Assembly (NCBI GenBank): GCA_033764875.1 | Contig: JANRIO010000124.1 | Location: 78,403 to 142,402, forward strand | DNA length: 64,000 nt | Reading direction: 5' to 3' | DNA from: AWTP1-13 sp033764875 | GTDB lineage: Bacteria; Pseudomonadota; Alphaproteobacteria; Rhizobiales; Hyphomicrobiaceae | Part shown: piece by piece, positions 1 through 8,124 of the stretch | Layout: each line of letters starts with the position of its first letter | Position numbering within the stretch: the first letter of the stretch is position 1 | The notes under the pieces: model-generated | Seen by the model: only the letters and a program-made list of their open reading frames with translations | What the model was told of the DNA's origin: nothing | The model's database searches: none | Program-made: the position numbers and the translations under genes

Positions 1-459
1 GATCGGAAAGTTCCAGGGCGAGAAGCCGGCGACGGGGCCCACGGGCTCCAAGATCACCATGTTGCGCACGCCGTCCGCGCGTGCCGGGATGATGCGCCCG
101 TACGCCCGCTGACCTTCCGCCGCGAACCAGTCGAAGATGTCGGCGCCCATCATGATCTCGATCTTCGCCTCGGCGAGGATCTTGCCCTGCTCCTGGGTGA
201 GCACCTTGGCGATCTCGTCGGCGCGCGCGCGCATCAGCTCGCCGCACTTGCGCAGGATCTTGCCGCGCTCGAAGGCGGAGACGCGACGCCATTCCTTGAA
301 GCCCTTGTCGGCGGCCGCGAGCGCCTTGTCGAGATCGCCCTTGGAGGCGGCGCCGAGCTCGCCGATCACCTTGCTGTTGGCCGGGTTGTAGACCTCGAGG
401 GTCTTGCCCGAGGGCTTCACCCACTTGCCGTCGATGTAGTGCTCGAGTGTCGTGTACAC
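1..459 (-). CDS. NAD(P)-dependent aldehyde dehydrogenase, succinate-semialdehyde type (partial)
   Basis: This is the N-terminal 153 residues of an aldehyde dehydrogenase whose remainder lies beyond the left edge. The family oxidises aldehydes such as succinate semialdehyde to acids with NAD(P). The start YTTLEHYIDGKWV, the segment NPANSKVIGELG, and the end ILEPVGPVAGFSPWNFPI are typical, the last being the cofactor-binding WNFP motif. The catalytic Cys and Glu lie outside the window. The start is GTG at 459; no ATG fits, and GGAAGG lies about 9 nt upstream. Family membership is secure. The succinate-semialdehyde specificity is an inference from overall similarity, and other aldehyde substrates are possible. 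Confidence 0.85.
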   Translation of the reverse strand, partial: MYTTLEHYIDGKWVKPSGKTLEVYNPANSKVIGELGAASKGDLDKALAAADKGFKEWRRVSAFERGKILRKCGELMRARADEIAKVLTQEQGKILAEAKIEIMMGADIFDWFAAEGQRAYGRIIPARADGVRNMVILEPVGPVAGFSPWNFPI

Positions 460-683
460 GGGGTTGCTTCCTTCCGTGGTTGGGCCGGCTGGCGCGGCAG
501 GTGAGTCCTGTCCGCCCGATCGCTGCAGCTCGCGGGAGAGGCCTGCGACCGCAGGAAGAGGACGCGATTGGGGGTAGCCGTGCCCCGCGCGATGTGCAAG
601 CTCAATATAGGATGCCGCGCCGCCGAAGTGAGCGCGCGGCCGGCCTCAAACTCTTGTGCGGCGCCGCCAAAGGTCGCGTGCTC

Positions 684-1148
684 TCAGACGGCGGGCCTCT
701 CCGCGCAGGTCGAGGGCTCGCCGCGCCGCCAGCCTTGCGCGTTCCAGGCGAGCGGAGCCGCCAGCCCCTCCTCGCTGTCCGCGGGCGGCCCGCCGCTGCT
801 GAGGAAGAACTCGAAGCAATTGGCGGATGTCTTGAGCACCAGCCAGCACCCGCCCACCAGGCTGCCGCCGGGGGCGGGGTCGTAGAAGGTGCAGAGCACG
901 TCGCCGGGCCTGAAGCTCCAGCGGCCTGTGCCGTTGCGGCCGCCCGTCTCCCGGTAGTCGAGCCGGCCGTCGGCGAGGTAGGCCTCGCTCCAGGTGATGC
1001 CGTTGCCGTAGTGGCCGTCGAGGGTCTGGCCCACGATCGCCTCACGGATCGCCGCCTCGCTGAGGTAGGGGGCGGCGGCGAGGGCTTGGGGTGCGAGGAT
1101 GGCGGCGAGCGCGCCGGCGAGCAGGCATCGGGTGGCTGTCGCGCGCAT
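684..1148 (-). CDS. small secreted hypothetical protein
   Basis: A 154-residue protein that I do not recognise by name. Residues 1-26 (MRATATRCLLAGALAAILAP and following ALAAAP) form a clear Sec signal peptide with an Ala-x-Ala cleavage site. The mature part is short and rich in Gly and Trp, with GNGITWSEAYLADGRLDYRE, a GRWSF segment, and three Cys that could form disulfides. The layout resembles small periplasmic proteins of alphaproteobacteria, but no function can be given. The ATG at 1148 was chosen over in-frame upstream starts because AGGAGG sits 6 nt before it and the signal peptide begins there. It lies alone between the aldehyde dehydrogenase and asd. Confidence 0.7.
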   Translation of the reverse strand: MRATATRCLLAGALAAILAPQALAAAPYLSEAAIREAIVGQTLDGHYGNGITWSEAYLADGRLDYRETGGRNGTGRWSFRPGDVLCTFYDPAPGGSLVGGCWLVLKTSANCFEFFLSSGGPPADSEEGLAAPLAWNAQGWRRGEPSTCAERPAV

Positions 1149-1343
1149 CGGGATCCTCCTCCGCTGACCGGTCGGCCGTGCTGGCGACGGCCGGCCATGC
1201 TTGCGCTGACCAATATGGCGCGGGCACGACAAATCATAGACAGGACCGGCGGTTGGCATTAAATGCGTGCCGCGGTTTCAAGGGTCACCGCGATTTCAAA
1301 CCCGAATGACGCGTGCGTCTTGAGCACGCGGGAAGGCAACACA

Positions 1344-2372
1344 ATGAGCTACAAGGTCGCCATCGTCGGTGCCACGGGCAACGTGGGCCGGGAAATGCTG
1401 TCCATCCTCGAGGAGCGCCAGTTTCCGGTTTCGGAGGTGCATGCGCTCGCCTCGCGCCGGTCGCTGGGCAAGGAGGTCTCGTTCGGCGACAAGACGCTCA
1501 AATGCAAGGACCTGGCGACGTTCGATTTCTCGGGCGTGGACTTCTGCCTGATGTCGGCCGGCGGCTCCGTCTCCAAGGAGTGGTCGCCCAAGATCGGCGC
1601 GCAGGGCTGCGTCGTGATCGACAACTCGTCGGCCTGGCGCTACGACGCCGACGTGCCGCTGATCGTGCCGGAGGTGAACGCGGACGCGGTCGCCGGCTAC
1701 ACCAAGAAGAACATCATCGCCAACCCGAACTGCTCCACGGCGCAGATGGTGGTGGCCCTCAAGCCCTTGCACGACCGCGCCACCATCAAGCGCGTCGTCG
1801 TGGCGACCTACCAGTCCGTCTCCGGCGCCGGTCGCGACGCCATGGACGAGCTGTGGTCCCAGACCAAGGGCAAGTACGTGCCGGGCCAGGAGGTCGAGCC
1901 CAAGAAGTTCACCAAGGAGATCGCCTTCAACTGCATTCCTCACATCGACGTCTTCATGGAGGACGGCTACACCAAGGAGGAGTGGAAGATGGTGGCCGAG
2001 ACCAAGAAGATCCTCGATCCGCGCATCAAGGTGACGGCGACCTGCGTGCGCGTGCCGGTATTCGTCAGCCATTGCGAGGCGGTCAACGTCGAGTTCGAGA
2101 ACCCGATCACCGCCGACGAGGCGCGCGAGATCCTGCGCGAGGCGCCGGGCTGCCTCGTCATCGATAAGCATGAGGCGGGCGGCTACATCACGCCTCAGGA
2201 GGCTGCCGGCGAGGATGCCACCTACATCAGCCGCATCCGCGAGGATGCGACGGTGGAGAACGGCCTCAACCTTTGGGTGGTCTCCGACAACCTGCGCAAG
2301 GGCGCGGCGCTGAACGCAGTGCAGATCGCCGAGGTGCTGATCAACCGCAAGCTGCTGAAGAAGGCCGCCTGA
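1344..2372 (+). CDS. asd: aspartate-semialdehyde dehydrogenase
   Basis: Asd (342 aa) reduces beta-aspartyl phosphate to aspartate semialdehyde with NADPH in the cytosol. It is the branch point to lysine/diaminopimelate, threonine and methionine. The N-terminal Rossmann motif is VAIVGATGNVGREML. The nucleophilic cysteine lies in NPNCSTAQMV (about residue 130), followed by the conserved SVSGAGRDAMDEL segment. Length and motifs fit the Gram-negative Asd family. The ATG at 1344 has GGAAGG about 9 nt upstream; the longer in-frame extension to 1263 has no family counterpart. It is monocistronic, closed by a long hairpin and convergent with a MarR gene. It supplies the pathway that dapF, further along, completes. 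Confidence 0.97.
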   Translation: MSYKVAIVGATGNVGREMLSILEERQFPVSEVHALASRRSLGKEVSFGDKTLKCKDLATFDFSGVDFCLMSAGGSVSKEWSPKIGAQGCVVIDNSSAWRYDADVPLIVPEVNADAVAGYTKKNIIANPNCSTAQMVVALKPLHDRATIKRVVVATYQSVSGAGRDAMDELWSQTKGKYVPGQEVEPKKFTKEIAFNCIPHIDVFMEDGYTKEEWKMVAETKKILDPRIKVTATCVRVPVFVSHCEAVNVEFENPITADEAREILREAPGCLVIDKHEAGGYITPQEAAGEDATYISRIREDATVENGLNLWVVSDNLRKGAALNAVQIAEVLINRKLLKKAA

Positions 2373-2404
2373 GCGCCCCTGGCCTCGAGCCGGAATGGCA
2401 TGCC

Positions 2405-2447
2405 CCATCAGGGGCGACGAGGCCTGGGCCCTCGTCGCCCCTGATGG
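2405..2447. terminator. 18-bp hairpin between convergent asd and marR
   Basis: The arms 2405-2422 and 2430-2447 are perfectly complementary (18 bp) around a 7-nt loop. No T tract follows on either strand. It sits 32 nt after the asd stop and about 58 nt beyond the marR stop, so it probably ends or stabilises both transcripts. It lacks the U run of a textbook intrinsic terminator. Confidence 0.55.
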
Positions 2448-2504
2448 TCGTTCAGAGATGCGTTGTCAGACCGGCCGGGTAGCTGCTTGGTGCCGCGCAA
2501 GCGC

Positions 2505-2984
2505 CTACGGCTCGCCCGTCTCGCCGTCCGTCACCGGCCCCGTATCCGTATCCGAAAGCTTTTCCAGCGTCCCGACGATGATCGTCAGCTCCTCGATGAA
2601 CAGCTCGCGGCGTTTGGCCGGGAGCGCTTCGAGAATGCGCTCGTCGACCCGCTTGGCGAGCGGCTCGGCCAGCTTCAGTAGCTTCTTGCCGTCCTCCGTC
2701 AGCCGGACCGCGTAGGCCCTTGCGTCCTCGCGGGTTCGCCTGCGCTGAAGCAGGCCTTTGCGCTGCATCCGGCGGACGATGTCGGCCAGTGTCGAGCGAT
2801 CGATACCGGTACGCTCCACGAGCCCGGTCTGGCTCATGCCTTCGTTGCCGGCCACCGTGATCAGCACGGCGAGCTGCCGCGGTGTCAGGTCACCGACCTT
2901 GACCTCTGCTTGGAACAGCCCCCCTGCGCATTGCCCGGCCCGATGAAGCAGGTGGATGAGAGATTCCTGGAGTTTATCCTGCAT
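2505..2984 (-). CDS. MarR-family transcriptional regulator
   Basis: A 159-residue winged-helix regulator. The DNA-binding region is clear: LTPRQLAVLITVAGNEGMSQ, then a recognition helix in TGIDRSTLADIVRRM and a wing around RRRTREDARAYAVRLTEDG (about residues 35-95). Flanking helices would form the dimer interface. The chosen ATG at 2984 gives the usual MarR length; an in-frame GTG at 3023 would add 13 poorly conserved residues. The gene stands alone, convergent with asd, with a 370-nt AT-richer leader upstream, so self-control from that leader is plausible. No adjacent target gene identifies the ligand. Confidence 0.88.
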   Translation of the reverse strand: MQDKLQESLIHLLHRAGQCAGGLFQAEVKVGDLTPRQLAVLITVAGNEGMSQTGLVERTGIDRSTLADIVRRMQRKGLLQRRRTREDARAYAVRLTEDGKKLLKLAEPLAKRVDERILEALPAKRRELFIEELTIIVGTLEKLSDTDTGPVTDGETGEP

Positions 2985-3356
2985 GCCCTGTTTCCCCAGT
3001 GCAGGATCTGGACAGTCTTGCACCGATCACCTCGTTGCTGGATTTGATGCGTCACGTCCGAGAGTTCTACCAAGGACGCAGACAATTGGAGTAACCGTCG
3101 GGGGCAGGATCCGAGCGACGAGGTGTCTCTCTATAATCCGTATACAACGACAACAATTCTGCTCAGGCATCGTTCTGCGGAGGGGAAAATTTGCAGTATC
3201 CCGGCGTGGCGAGGGGGCAGAACGGGCGAAAAATGGGCGCCGAACAACAGTCAATTAACTAAGATCGGAATGACTGCGACAAATTGTCTTTCAAATGTTA
3301 GAGGAGTTCACGTGCTCAGATCCCGCCTGCGCTCAAGGTCGCAAGCGGCTCCAGGG
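2985..3356. other. non-coding leader of the marR gene
   Basis: This 372-nt gap is noticeably richer in A and T than its surroundings and has no convincing reading frame. It must carry the promoter of the MarR gene (reading left) and the 3' end of the yciB pair. I see no intrinsic terminator and no clear operator palindrome. Confidence 0.5.
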
Positions 3357-3962
3357 TCAAGTCTTGGCGACCGTTTCCGGCTCGGCTGGAGCTTCGAATC
3401 TGCGGATCAGCCCGATCTGGGCCATCGCGAACAGGAAGGTGAGCGGCAGGATGCCGAACGCCTTGAAGCTGACCCACGCCGCCTCCGAGAAGGTGCGCCA
3501 CACGTACTCGTTGGCCACGGCGAGCGCGAGGAAGAACGCGGCCCATCGGTAGCTCAGCACGCGCCACCCCTCCGGCGTCAGCCGGAAGGCCTCCCCGAGC
3601 ATCAGCTTCAACGGCGACTTGCCGAGCGCGGTGCCGCCGAGCAGGGCGCCGGCGAACAGCAGGTTGATCATGGTCGGCTTCATCTTGATGAAGCGCGGGT
3701 CGTCGAGGAGGAAGGTGAGCCCGCCGAACACGACGACCAGCGCCGCCGTCACCACCGGCACCGGCGAGACGCGCCCGAGCAGGCGCCAGGAAGCCACCAG
3801 CGCCACCACGGTGGCGGCCATCAGCACGCCGGTAGCCCAGTAGATGCCGGCGCGGCCGTACGCGGCGAAGAACGCCACCAGCGGCCCCAGCTCGATCAGC
3901 AGCTTGATGAGCGGGCGTGCCTTGCCCGCGTCGCCGGTGGGAGGGGTCTGCTCGACCGTCAT
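3357..3962 (-). CDS. YciB/IspZ-family septation protein, second copy
   Basis: A 201-residue inner-membrane protein of the YciB (septation protein A, IspZ) family, linked in other bacteria to cell-envelope synthesis and septation. Typical motifs are LIKLLIELGPLVAFFAAYGR near the N-terminus, FRLTPEGWRVLSYRWAAFF, and ANEYVWRTFSEAAWVSFKAF. Five or six hydrophobic segments are visible. It directly follows another YciB-type gene: its ATG overlaps that gene's stop in a TGATG arrangement, so the two are translationally coupled. Compared with its neighbour it keeps the charged membrane-edge residues. It is slightly nearer the classic length of about 180-200 aa. Confidence 0.88.
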   Translation of the reverse strand: MTVEQTPPTGDAGKARPLIKLLIELGPLVAFFAAYGRAGIYWATGVLMAATVVALVASWRLLGRVSPVPVVTAALVVVFGGLTFLLDDPRFIKMKPTMINLLFAGALLGGTALGKSPLKLMLGEAFRLTPEGWRVLSYRWAAFFLALAVANEYVWRTFSEAAWVSFKAFGILPLTFLFAMAQIGLIRRFEAPAEPETVAKT

Positions 3963-4633
3963 CAGACGGCGTGGTCGGTGCCTGCGCGCATGGCATCGGC
4001 CTGCACGGGTTCAGGCAGTCGGTACTTCTGCAGCAGGCGCACCTGCCACACGAAGAACAGGGCGGTGAACGGCATGATGATGAAGATCTTGAACAGGATC
4101 CAGATATCGATGCCGGTGATCACGCGGTTCAGCAGGTGGATGTGCCAGTTGGCGCAGTTGAGGCGCACGGCCTCGTTGACGATCGCGGTGGCGAGGAAGA
4201 ACATCGCCACGTTGCGCGTCATCTTCTCCCAGCCTTCCTCCGTGTAGTGGAAGGTCTTTCCGAACACGAAGCGGAAGAAGTTGTGCCCGGTGCGCAGCCC
4301 GCCCCACAGCACGACGGCGACCAGCGCATTGAAGATCGTGACCTTGATCTGCACCCACATCGCATCGCCCGTGACCAGCGTCATGGCGCCGAACGTGACG
4401 CTGACGGCGCCGGCGATGAAGGGCATCACCGGCGGGCGCCCGAGCACCCATAGCGAGGCGACCAGCGACAGGACGGTGCAGATGATCAGCGCCCATGTCC
4501 CCGCCGCGATGCCGTACACGCCGTTGACGATGAACATCGCACACAGCGGGCCGAGCTCGCTGGTGATGTTGACCATTTGCTCCCCGTTGAAGGGGAAGTG
4601 GAAGCGCGATTTGACGGAGTTGTTTGTCTGCAT
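3962..4633 (-). CDS. YciB/IspZ-family septation protein, first copy
   Basis: A 223-residue polytopic membrane protein of the same family as the gene after it. Diagnostic segments are ITSELGPLCAMFIVNGVYGI, a TFGAMTLVTGDAMWVQIKVT region, FHYTEEGWEKMTRNVAMFF, and AIVNEAVRLNCANWHIHLLN. It carries a slightly longer N-terminus than usual, MQTNNSVKSRFHF, before the first helix. It starts 54 nt downstream of ftsY on the same strand, the place where rhizobial genomes normally carry a single yciB/ispZ gene. The next gene is a divergent paralog, so this is a tandem pair. The proteins differ throughout, which argues against a recent duplication. Confidence 0.88.
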   Translation of the reverse strand: MQTNNSVKSRFHFPFNGEQMVNITSELGPLCAMFIVNGVYGIAAGTWALIICTVLSLVASLWVLGRPPVMPFIAGAVSVTFGAMTLVTGDAMWVQIKVTIFNALVAVVLWGGLRTGHNFFRFVFGKTFHYTEEGWEKMTRNVAMFFLATAIVNEAVRLNCANWHIHLLNRVITGIDIWILFKIFIIMPFTALFFVWQVRLLQKYRLPEPVQADAMRAGTDHAV

Positions 4634-4687
4634 CTTCTGCTTTTGCTTGAGGCCTCGGAAGTCTAAGGCGCTGCGCTCCCGATCTAT

Positions 4688-5797
4688 TTAGCTAAGTGCG
4701 ATAGCCCGCGCAAACTCTCCCGCATCAAAAGATTGTAGGTCGTCCGCGCCTTCGCCGACGCCGATGGCATGCACAGGAATGCCAAACTTCGCCGAAATTG
4801 CGACCAGGATGCCGCCTCTTGCGGTGCCGTCGAGCTTCGTCATGACGAGCCCCGTCACGCCTGCCCGTTCCTTGAACACTTCCACCTGGTTGAGTGCGTT
4901 TTGACCGGTGGTGGCATCCAGCACCAAAAGCACGTTGTGCGGTGCAGTCGGCTCGAGTTTTCTGAGCACCCGCAGCACCTTCTCGAGCTCGTCCATCAGC
5001 GCCTGCTTGTTCTGCAGCCGCCCGGCGGTGTCGATCAGCAACACATCGGAATTGTTTTCGCGCGCCCGCTGCAACGCGTCGTAGGCAAGGCCGGCCGAAT
5101 CGGCGCCGACACTGCGGGCAATGACCTCGGCCCCCGTCCGCTCGCCCCATACTTTGAGCTGGTCGATGGCGGCAGCCCGGAACGTGTCGCCGGCCGCGAT
5201 CGTGACCGACTTGCCCTCGGCGACCAGCTTCTTGGCCATCTTGCCGATGGTCGTGGTCTTGCCGGTGCCGTTGACGCCGACCACGAGGATCACGTGCGGT
5301 CGGTTTGCCGGCGCCACCTCGAGCGGCTGCGCCACCGGCTTCAGCACGCGCTCCACCTCCGCGGCGAGCACGGCGCGCACCTCCTCGGGTGCGATCTCCT
5401 TGTTGAACCGGCCCTTCGACAGGGCCTCGGTGATACGCATGGCAGTCTCGACGCCCAGGTCCGCCCGGATCAGCGAATCCTCCAGGTCCTGTAGCGTATC
5501 GGCGTCGAGCTTCCGCTTCGTAAAGATGCCGGCGATGTCGTCCGACAGCCTTGCCGAAGTCTTAGCGAGGCCCGCCTTCAGCCGCTGGAACCAACCCAAT
5601 TTCGGTGCCGGCTCAGGTGCTTGCGCAGTAGGTGGCGCGGCCGGCGGCGGCGTCTGGATGGGCTCGACGGGCTCTGCAACCTCCGGCGACGGCTCGGGCG
5701 CCGGCGGCGCCTCGCGCAGCGCCGCAGGCTCGGCCGCGCGCTCGTTGCGGCGGAAGAAGCCGAACAGGCCGCGTGATTTTTCGCTTTTGTCGCTCAC
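4688..5797 (-). CDS. ftsY: signal recognition particle receptor FtsY
   Basis: FtsY (369 aa) is the membrane-associated SRP receptor GTPase that docks Ffh-ribosome complexes at the translocon. An acidic, proline-rich A region covers about residues 20-65. The NG domain follows with G1 GVNGTGKTTTIGKMA (about residue 175), DTFRAAA, the DTAGRLQNK motif, and TKLDGTARGG. The start is a GTG at 5797 whose last two bases overlap the mtaB stop (GTGA, 4-nt overlap), so translation is coupled to mtaB. It belongs to a dapF-mtaB-ftsY-yciB run, and its partner gene ffh lies about 10 kb away at 15015. Confidence 0.97.
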   Translation of the reverse strand: MSDKSEKSRGLFGFFRRNERAAEPAALREAPPAPEPSPEVAEPVEPIQTPPPAAPPTAQAPEPAPKLGWFQRLKAGLAKTSARLSDDIAGIFTKRKLDADTLQDLEDSLIRADLGVETAMRITEALSKGRFNKEIAPEEVRAVLAAEVERVLKPVAQPLEVAPANRPHVILVVGVNGTGKTTTIGKMAKKLVAEGKSVTIAAGDTFRAAAIDQLKVWGERTGAEVIARSVGADSAGLAYDALQRARENNSDVLLIDTAGRLQNKQALMDELEKVLRVLRKLEPTAPHNVLLVLDATTGQNALNQVEVFKERAGVTGLVMTKLDGTARGGILVAISAKFGIPVHAIGVGEGADDLQSFDAGEFARAIALS

Positions 5798-7125
5798 TTG
5801 GCGAAATTGGGAGGTAACGGCTCACCTTGCAACCGGCGTCCGTCGGACCGAGTGACGCGGGCCGGCACCAGGCGCCCGGGCAGCACCTCGCCATCGAGCA
5901 CGATCTCGGCGAACTGCCGCGTGCGGCCCGTTGCGCCCCGTTCCAGCAGCACCTCCTGCAGCGTTCCCACCTGGGCGGCGAGAAATGCCGCCAGCGCCGC
6001 CTCGCCCTCGGCCCGTAGCCGCGCCGCGCGGGCCTTGGCGACGGCGCGTGCGACTTGCGGCATGCGTTGCGCCGGCGTGCCGGGCCTTGGCGAGAACGGA
6101 AACACGTGCAGGAACGTCAGCCCGCATTCGGCCACGAGGTCGAGCGAGCGCTGGAACATCTCCTCCGTCTCGGTAGGGAAGCCGGCGATCAGGTCGGCGC
6201 CGAACACGATGTCTGGCCGCAGCCGCCGGGCCTCGGTGCAGAACCCGATCGCGTCGGCCCGACCATGCCGCCGCTTCATGCGCTTCAGGATCATGTCGTC
6301 GCCGGCCTGCAGGGACAGGTGCAGGTGCGGCATCAGCCGCTCCTCCTCGGCGATCGCCCGCATCAGCTCGGCGTCCGCCTCCACCTGGTCGATGGAGGAG
6401 ATGCGCAACCGCGCCAGCTCCGGCACGTGCGCCAGGATCTGCCGCACCAGCCGGCCGAGCCGCGGCTGCCCGGGCAGATCCCCGCCCCACGAGGTGATGT
6501 CGACGCCGGTCAGCACCACCTCCGCCGTGCCGGCTTCCACCAGGCGCCGGATCTGCCTCACCACCTCACCCGCCGGCACCGACCGCGATGGGCCGCGCCC
6601 GTAGGGAATGATGCAGAAGGTGCATCGGTGATCGCACCCGTTCTGCACCTGCACGTAGGCGCGCGCCCGCGCACCGAACCCGTCGATCAGCGCATGCGCC
6701 GTCTCGCGCACGGAGAGGATGTCGTTGACGATCGTCCTCGGCCCATCGTCGAGGCCGAGCCCCTGGTACGTCGCGGCCTGCATCTTCTCCGCGTTGCCGA
6801 TGACGCGGTCGACCTCCGCCATGTCGGCGAAACGCTGCGGCTCCACCTGCGCCGCGCATCCGGTGACGACGATGCGCGCGCCCGGGTTTTCGCGCCGCAG
6901 GCGGCGGATGCTCTGCTGCGCCTGCCGCACCGCCTCCCCCGTCACGGCGCAGGTGTTGACGATGATGGTGTCGCCGAGCCCCGCCTCCCGCGCGTGCTTG
7001 CGCATCACCTCGGACTCGAAGCTGTTGAGCCGGCAGCCGAGCGTCACCAGGCGCACGCCGTCCGCCGCACTCTCGCCGGCGGTCTCGTGCGTGCTTTCGG
7101 CTTGGCTGTGGATGGGGCGGCTCAC
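5794..7125 (-). CDS. mtaB: tRNA t6A37 methylthiotransferase MtaB
   Basis: A 443-residue radical-SAM enzyme that converts N6-threonylcarbamoyladenosine-37 of tRNA to its 2-methylthio form. The N-terminal UPF0004 domain has its three cluster cysteines in TLGCRLNSFESE, NTCAVTGEA and VTGCAAQ. The radical-SAM CxxxCxxC is in GCDHRCTFCIIPYGRG (about residue 155). A C-terminal TRAM-like stretch ends the protein. The start is the GTG at 7125, which overlaps the dapF stop by 4 nt (GTGA). A longer open frame upstream is only the shadow of dapF. MtaB is separated from MiaB by the LGCRLN signature and family length. Confidence 0.93.
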   Translation of the reverse strand: MSRPIHSQAESTHETAGESAADGVRLVTLGCRLNSFESEVMRKHAREAGLGDTIIVNTCAVTGEAVRQAQQSIRRLRRENPGARIVVTGCAAQVEPQRFADMAEVDRVIGNAEKMQAATYQGLGLDDGPRTIVNDILSVRETAHALIDGFGARARAYVQVQNGCDHRCTFCIIPYGRGPSRSVPAGEVVRQIRRLVEAGTAEVVLTGVDITSWGGDLPGQPRLGRLVRQILAHVPELARLRISSIDQVEADAELMRAIAEEERLMPHLHLSLQAGDDMILKRMKRRHGRADAIGFCTEARRLRPDIVFGADLIAGFPTETEEMFQRSLDLVAECGLTFLHVFPFSPRPGTPAQRMPQVARAVAKARAARLRAEGEAALAAFLAAQVGTLQEVLLERGATGRTRQFAEIVLDGEVLPGRLVPARVTRSDGRRLQGEPLPPNFAK

Positions 7126-7982
7126 GGCGCCTCGAGGGTCGCGAGGTCGAGCGTGCCGCCGTGCTCGTCCTCGACCGGGCCCGTCATGTAGACGTGGTCG
7201 TTCTCGCGCCACGCGATCTCGAGCGGCCCGCCGGGAACGGTCACGGTGACCTGTCGCTCCGTCAGGCCCTTGCGCGCTGCGCAGACGGCTGCCGCGCACG
7301 CCGCGCTGCCGCAGGCGCGCGTCAGGCCCGCCCCGCGCTCCCACGTGCGCAGCGTGATCGCGGTGCGCGAGGTGACCTGGGCCAGCGAGATGTTGGCCCG
7401 CTGCGGGAACATCGGGTGGTGCTCGAGCATCGGTCCGATGCGGCCGAGGTCGTAGGCGGCGACGTCGGCGACCCAGAACACGGCGTGCGGATTGCCCATG
7501 TTGACCACGGACGGCGAATGCAGGATCGGCTTGTCGATGGGCCCCACCTGCAGCTCGATGGCGCGCGTGTCGTGGAACGCCTCCGCCAGTGGGATGTCGG
7601 CCCAGGCAAAGCGTGGCCGCCCCATGTCGACCGTGATGCGCTCCTGGCCCTCGACGGCCACGTCGAGCACCCCGGCGCGCGTCTCGAACCTCTGCGCCGA
7701 GCGGCCCGAGGCCTCCCACACTGCCCAGCCCACGCAGCGCATTCCGTTGCCGCAGGCCTCCGCCTCGCTGCCGTCGATATTGTAGATCCGCACGTAGGCC
7801 TCCGTGCCCTCCGTGCGCGGCGCCAGCAGCACCATCATCTGGTCGAAGTGCGCCTCGGGCCGGGCGCCGATGGCCTTCACCCGCTCAGGGTTGAGCGGGT
7901 CCGGCCTGCCGCGCAGGTCGACCACCACGATCTCGTTGCCGAGACCGTTCATCTTGCGGAAGGGAAGGGGCGCCGCGGCCAT
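7122..7982 (-). CDS. dapF: diaminopimelate epimerase
   Basis: DapF (286 aa) interconverts LL- and meso-diaminopimelate, the last common step to lysine and peptidoglycan cross-links. The two active-site cysteines are visible in EACGNGMRCVGW (about residue 77) and TRACGSAACAA (about residue 224). The N-terminus FRKMNGLGNEIVVVDLRG and the substrate segment VVNMGNPHAVF are typical. The protein starts at ATG 7982. It is the first gene of the coupled dapF-mtaB-ftsY run and divergent from the sugar dehydrogenase, so its promoter lies within the 142-nt gap before 8125. Confidence 0.97.
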   Translation of the reverse strand: MAAAPLPFRKMNGLGNEIVVVDLRGRPDPLNPERVKAIGARPEAHFDQMMVLLAPRTEGTEAYVRIYNIDGSEAEACGNGMRCVGWAVWEASGRSAQRFETRAGVLDVAVEGQERITVDMGRPRFAWADIPLAEAFHDTRAIELQVGPIDKPILHSPSVVNMGNPHAVFWVADVAAYDLGRIGPMLEHHPMFPQRANISLAQVTSRTAITLRTWERGAGLTRACGSAACAAAVCAARKGLTERQVTVTVPGGPLEIAWRENDHVYMTGPVEDEHGGTLDLATLEAP

Positions 7983-8124
7983 CGTCTTCGTGTGACTTGT
8001 TCGAGTGACTGTTCAACTATCCGTGAGCGACCGCCGGCCGCGAACGCTAGTCTGCGTCTCGGCGCTTCTTATATGGCGTGAGGGCCTGGTCGCACAATCG
8101 GCCCTGGTTTGCGTGGAGCCGAAG

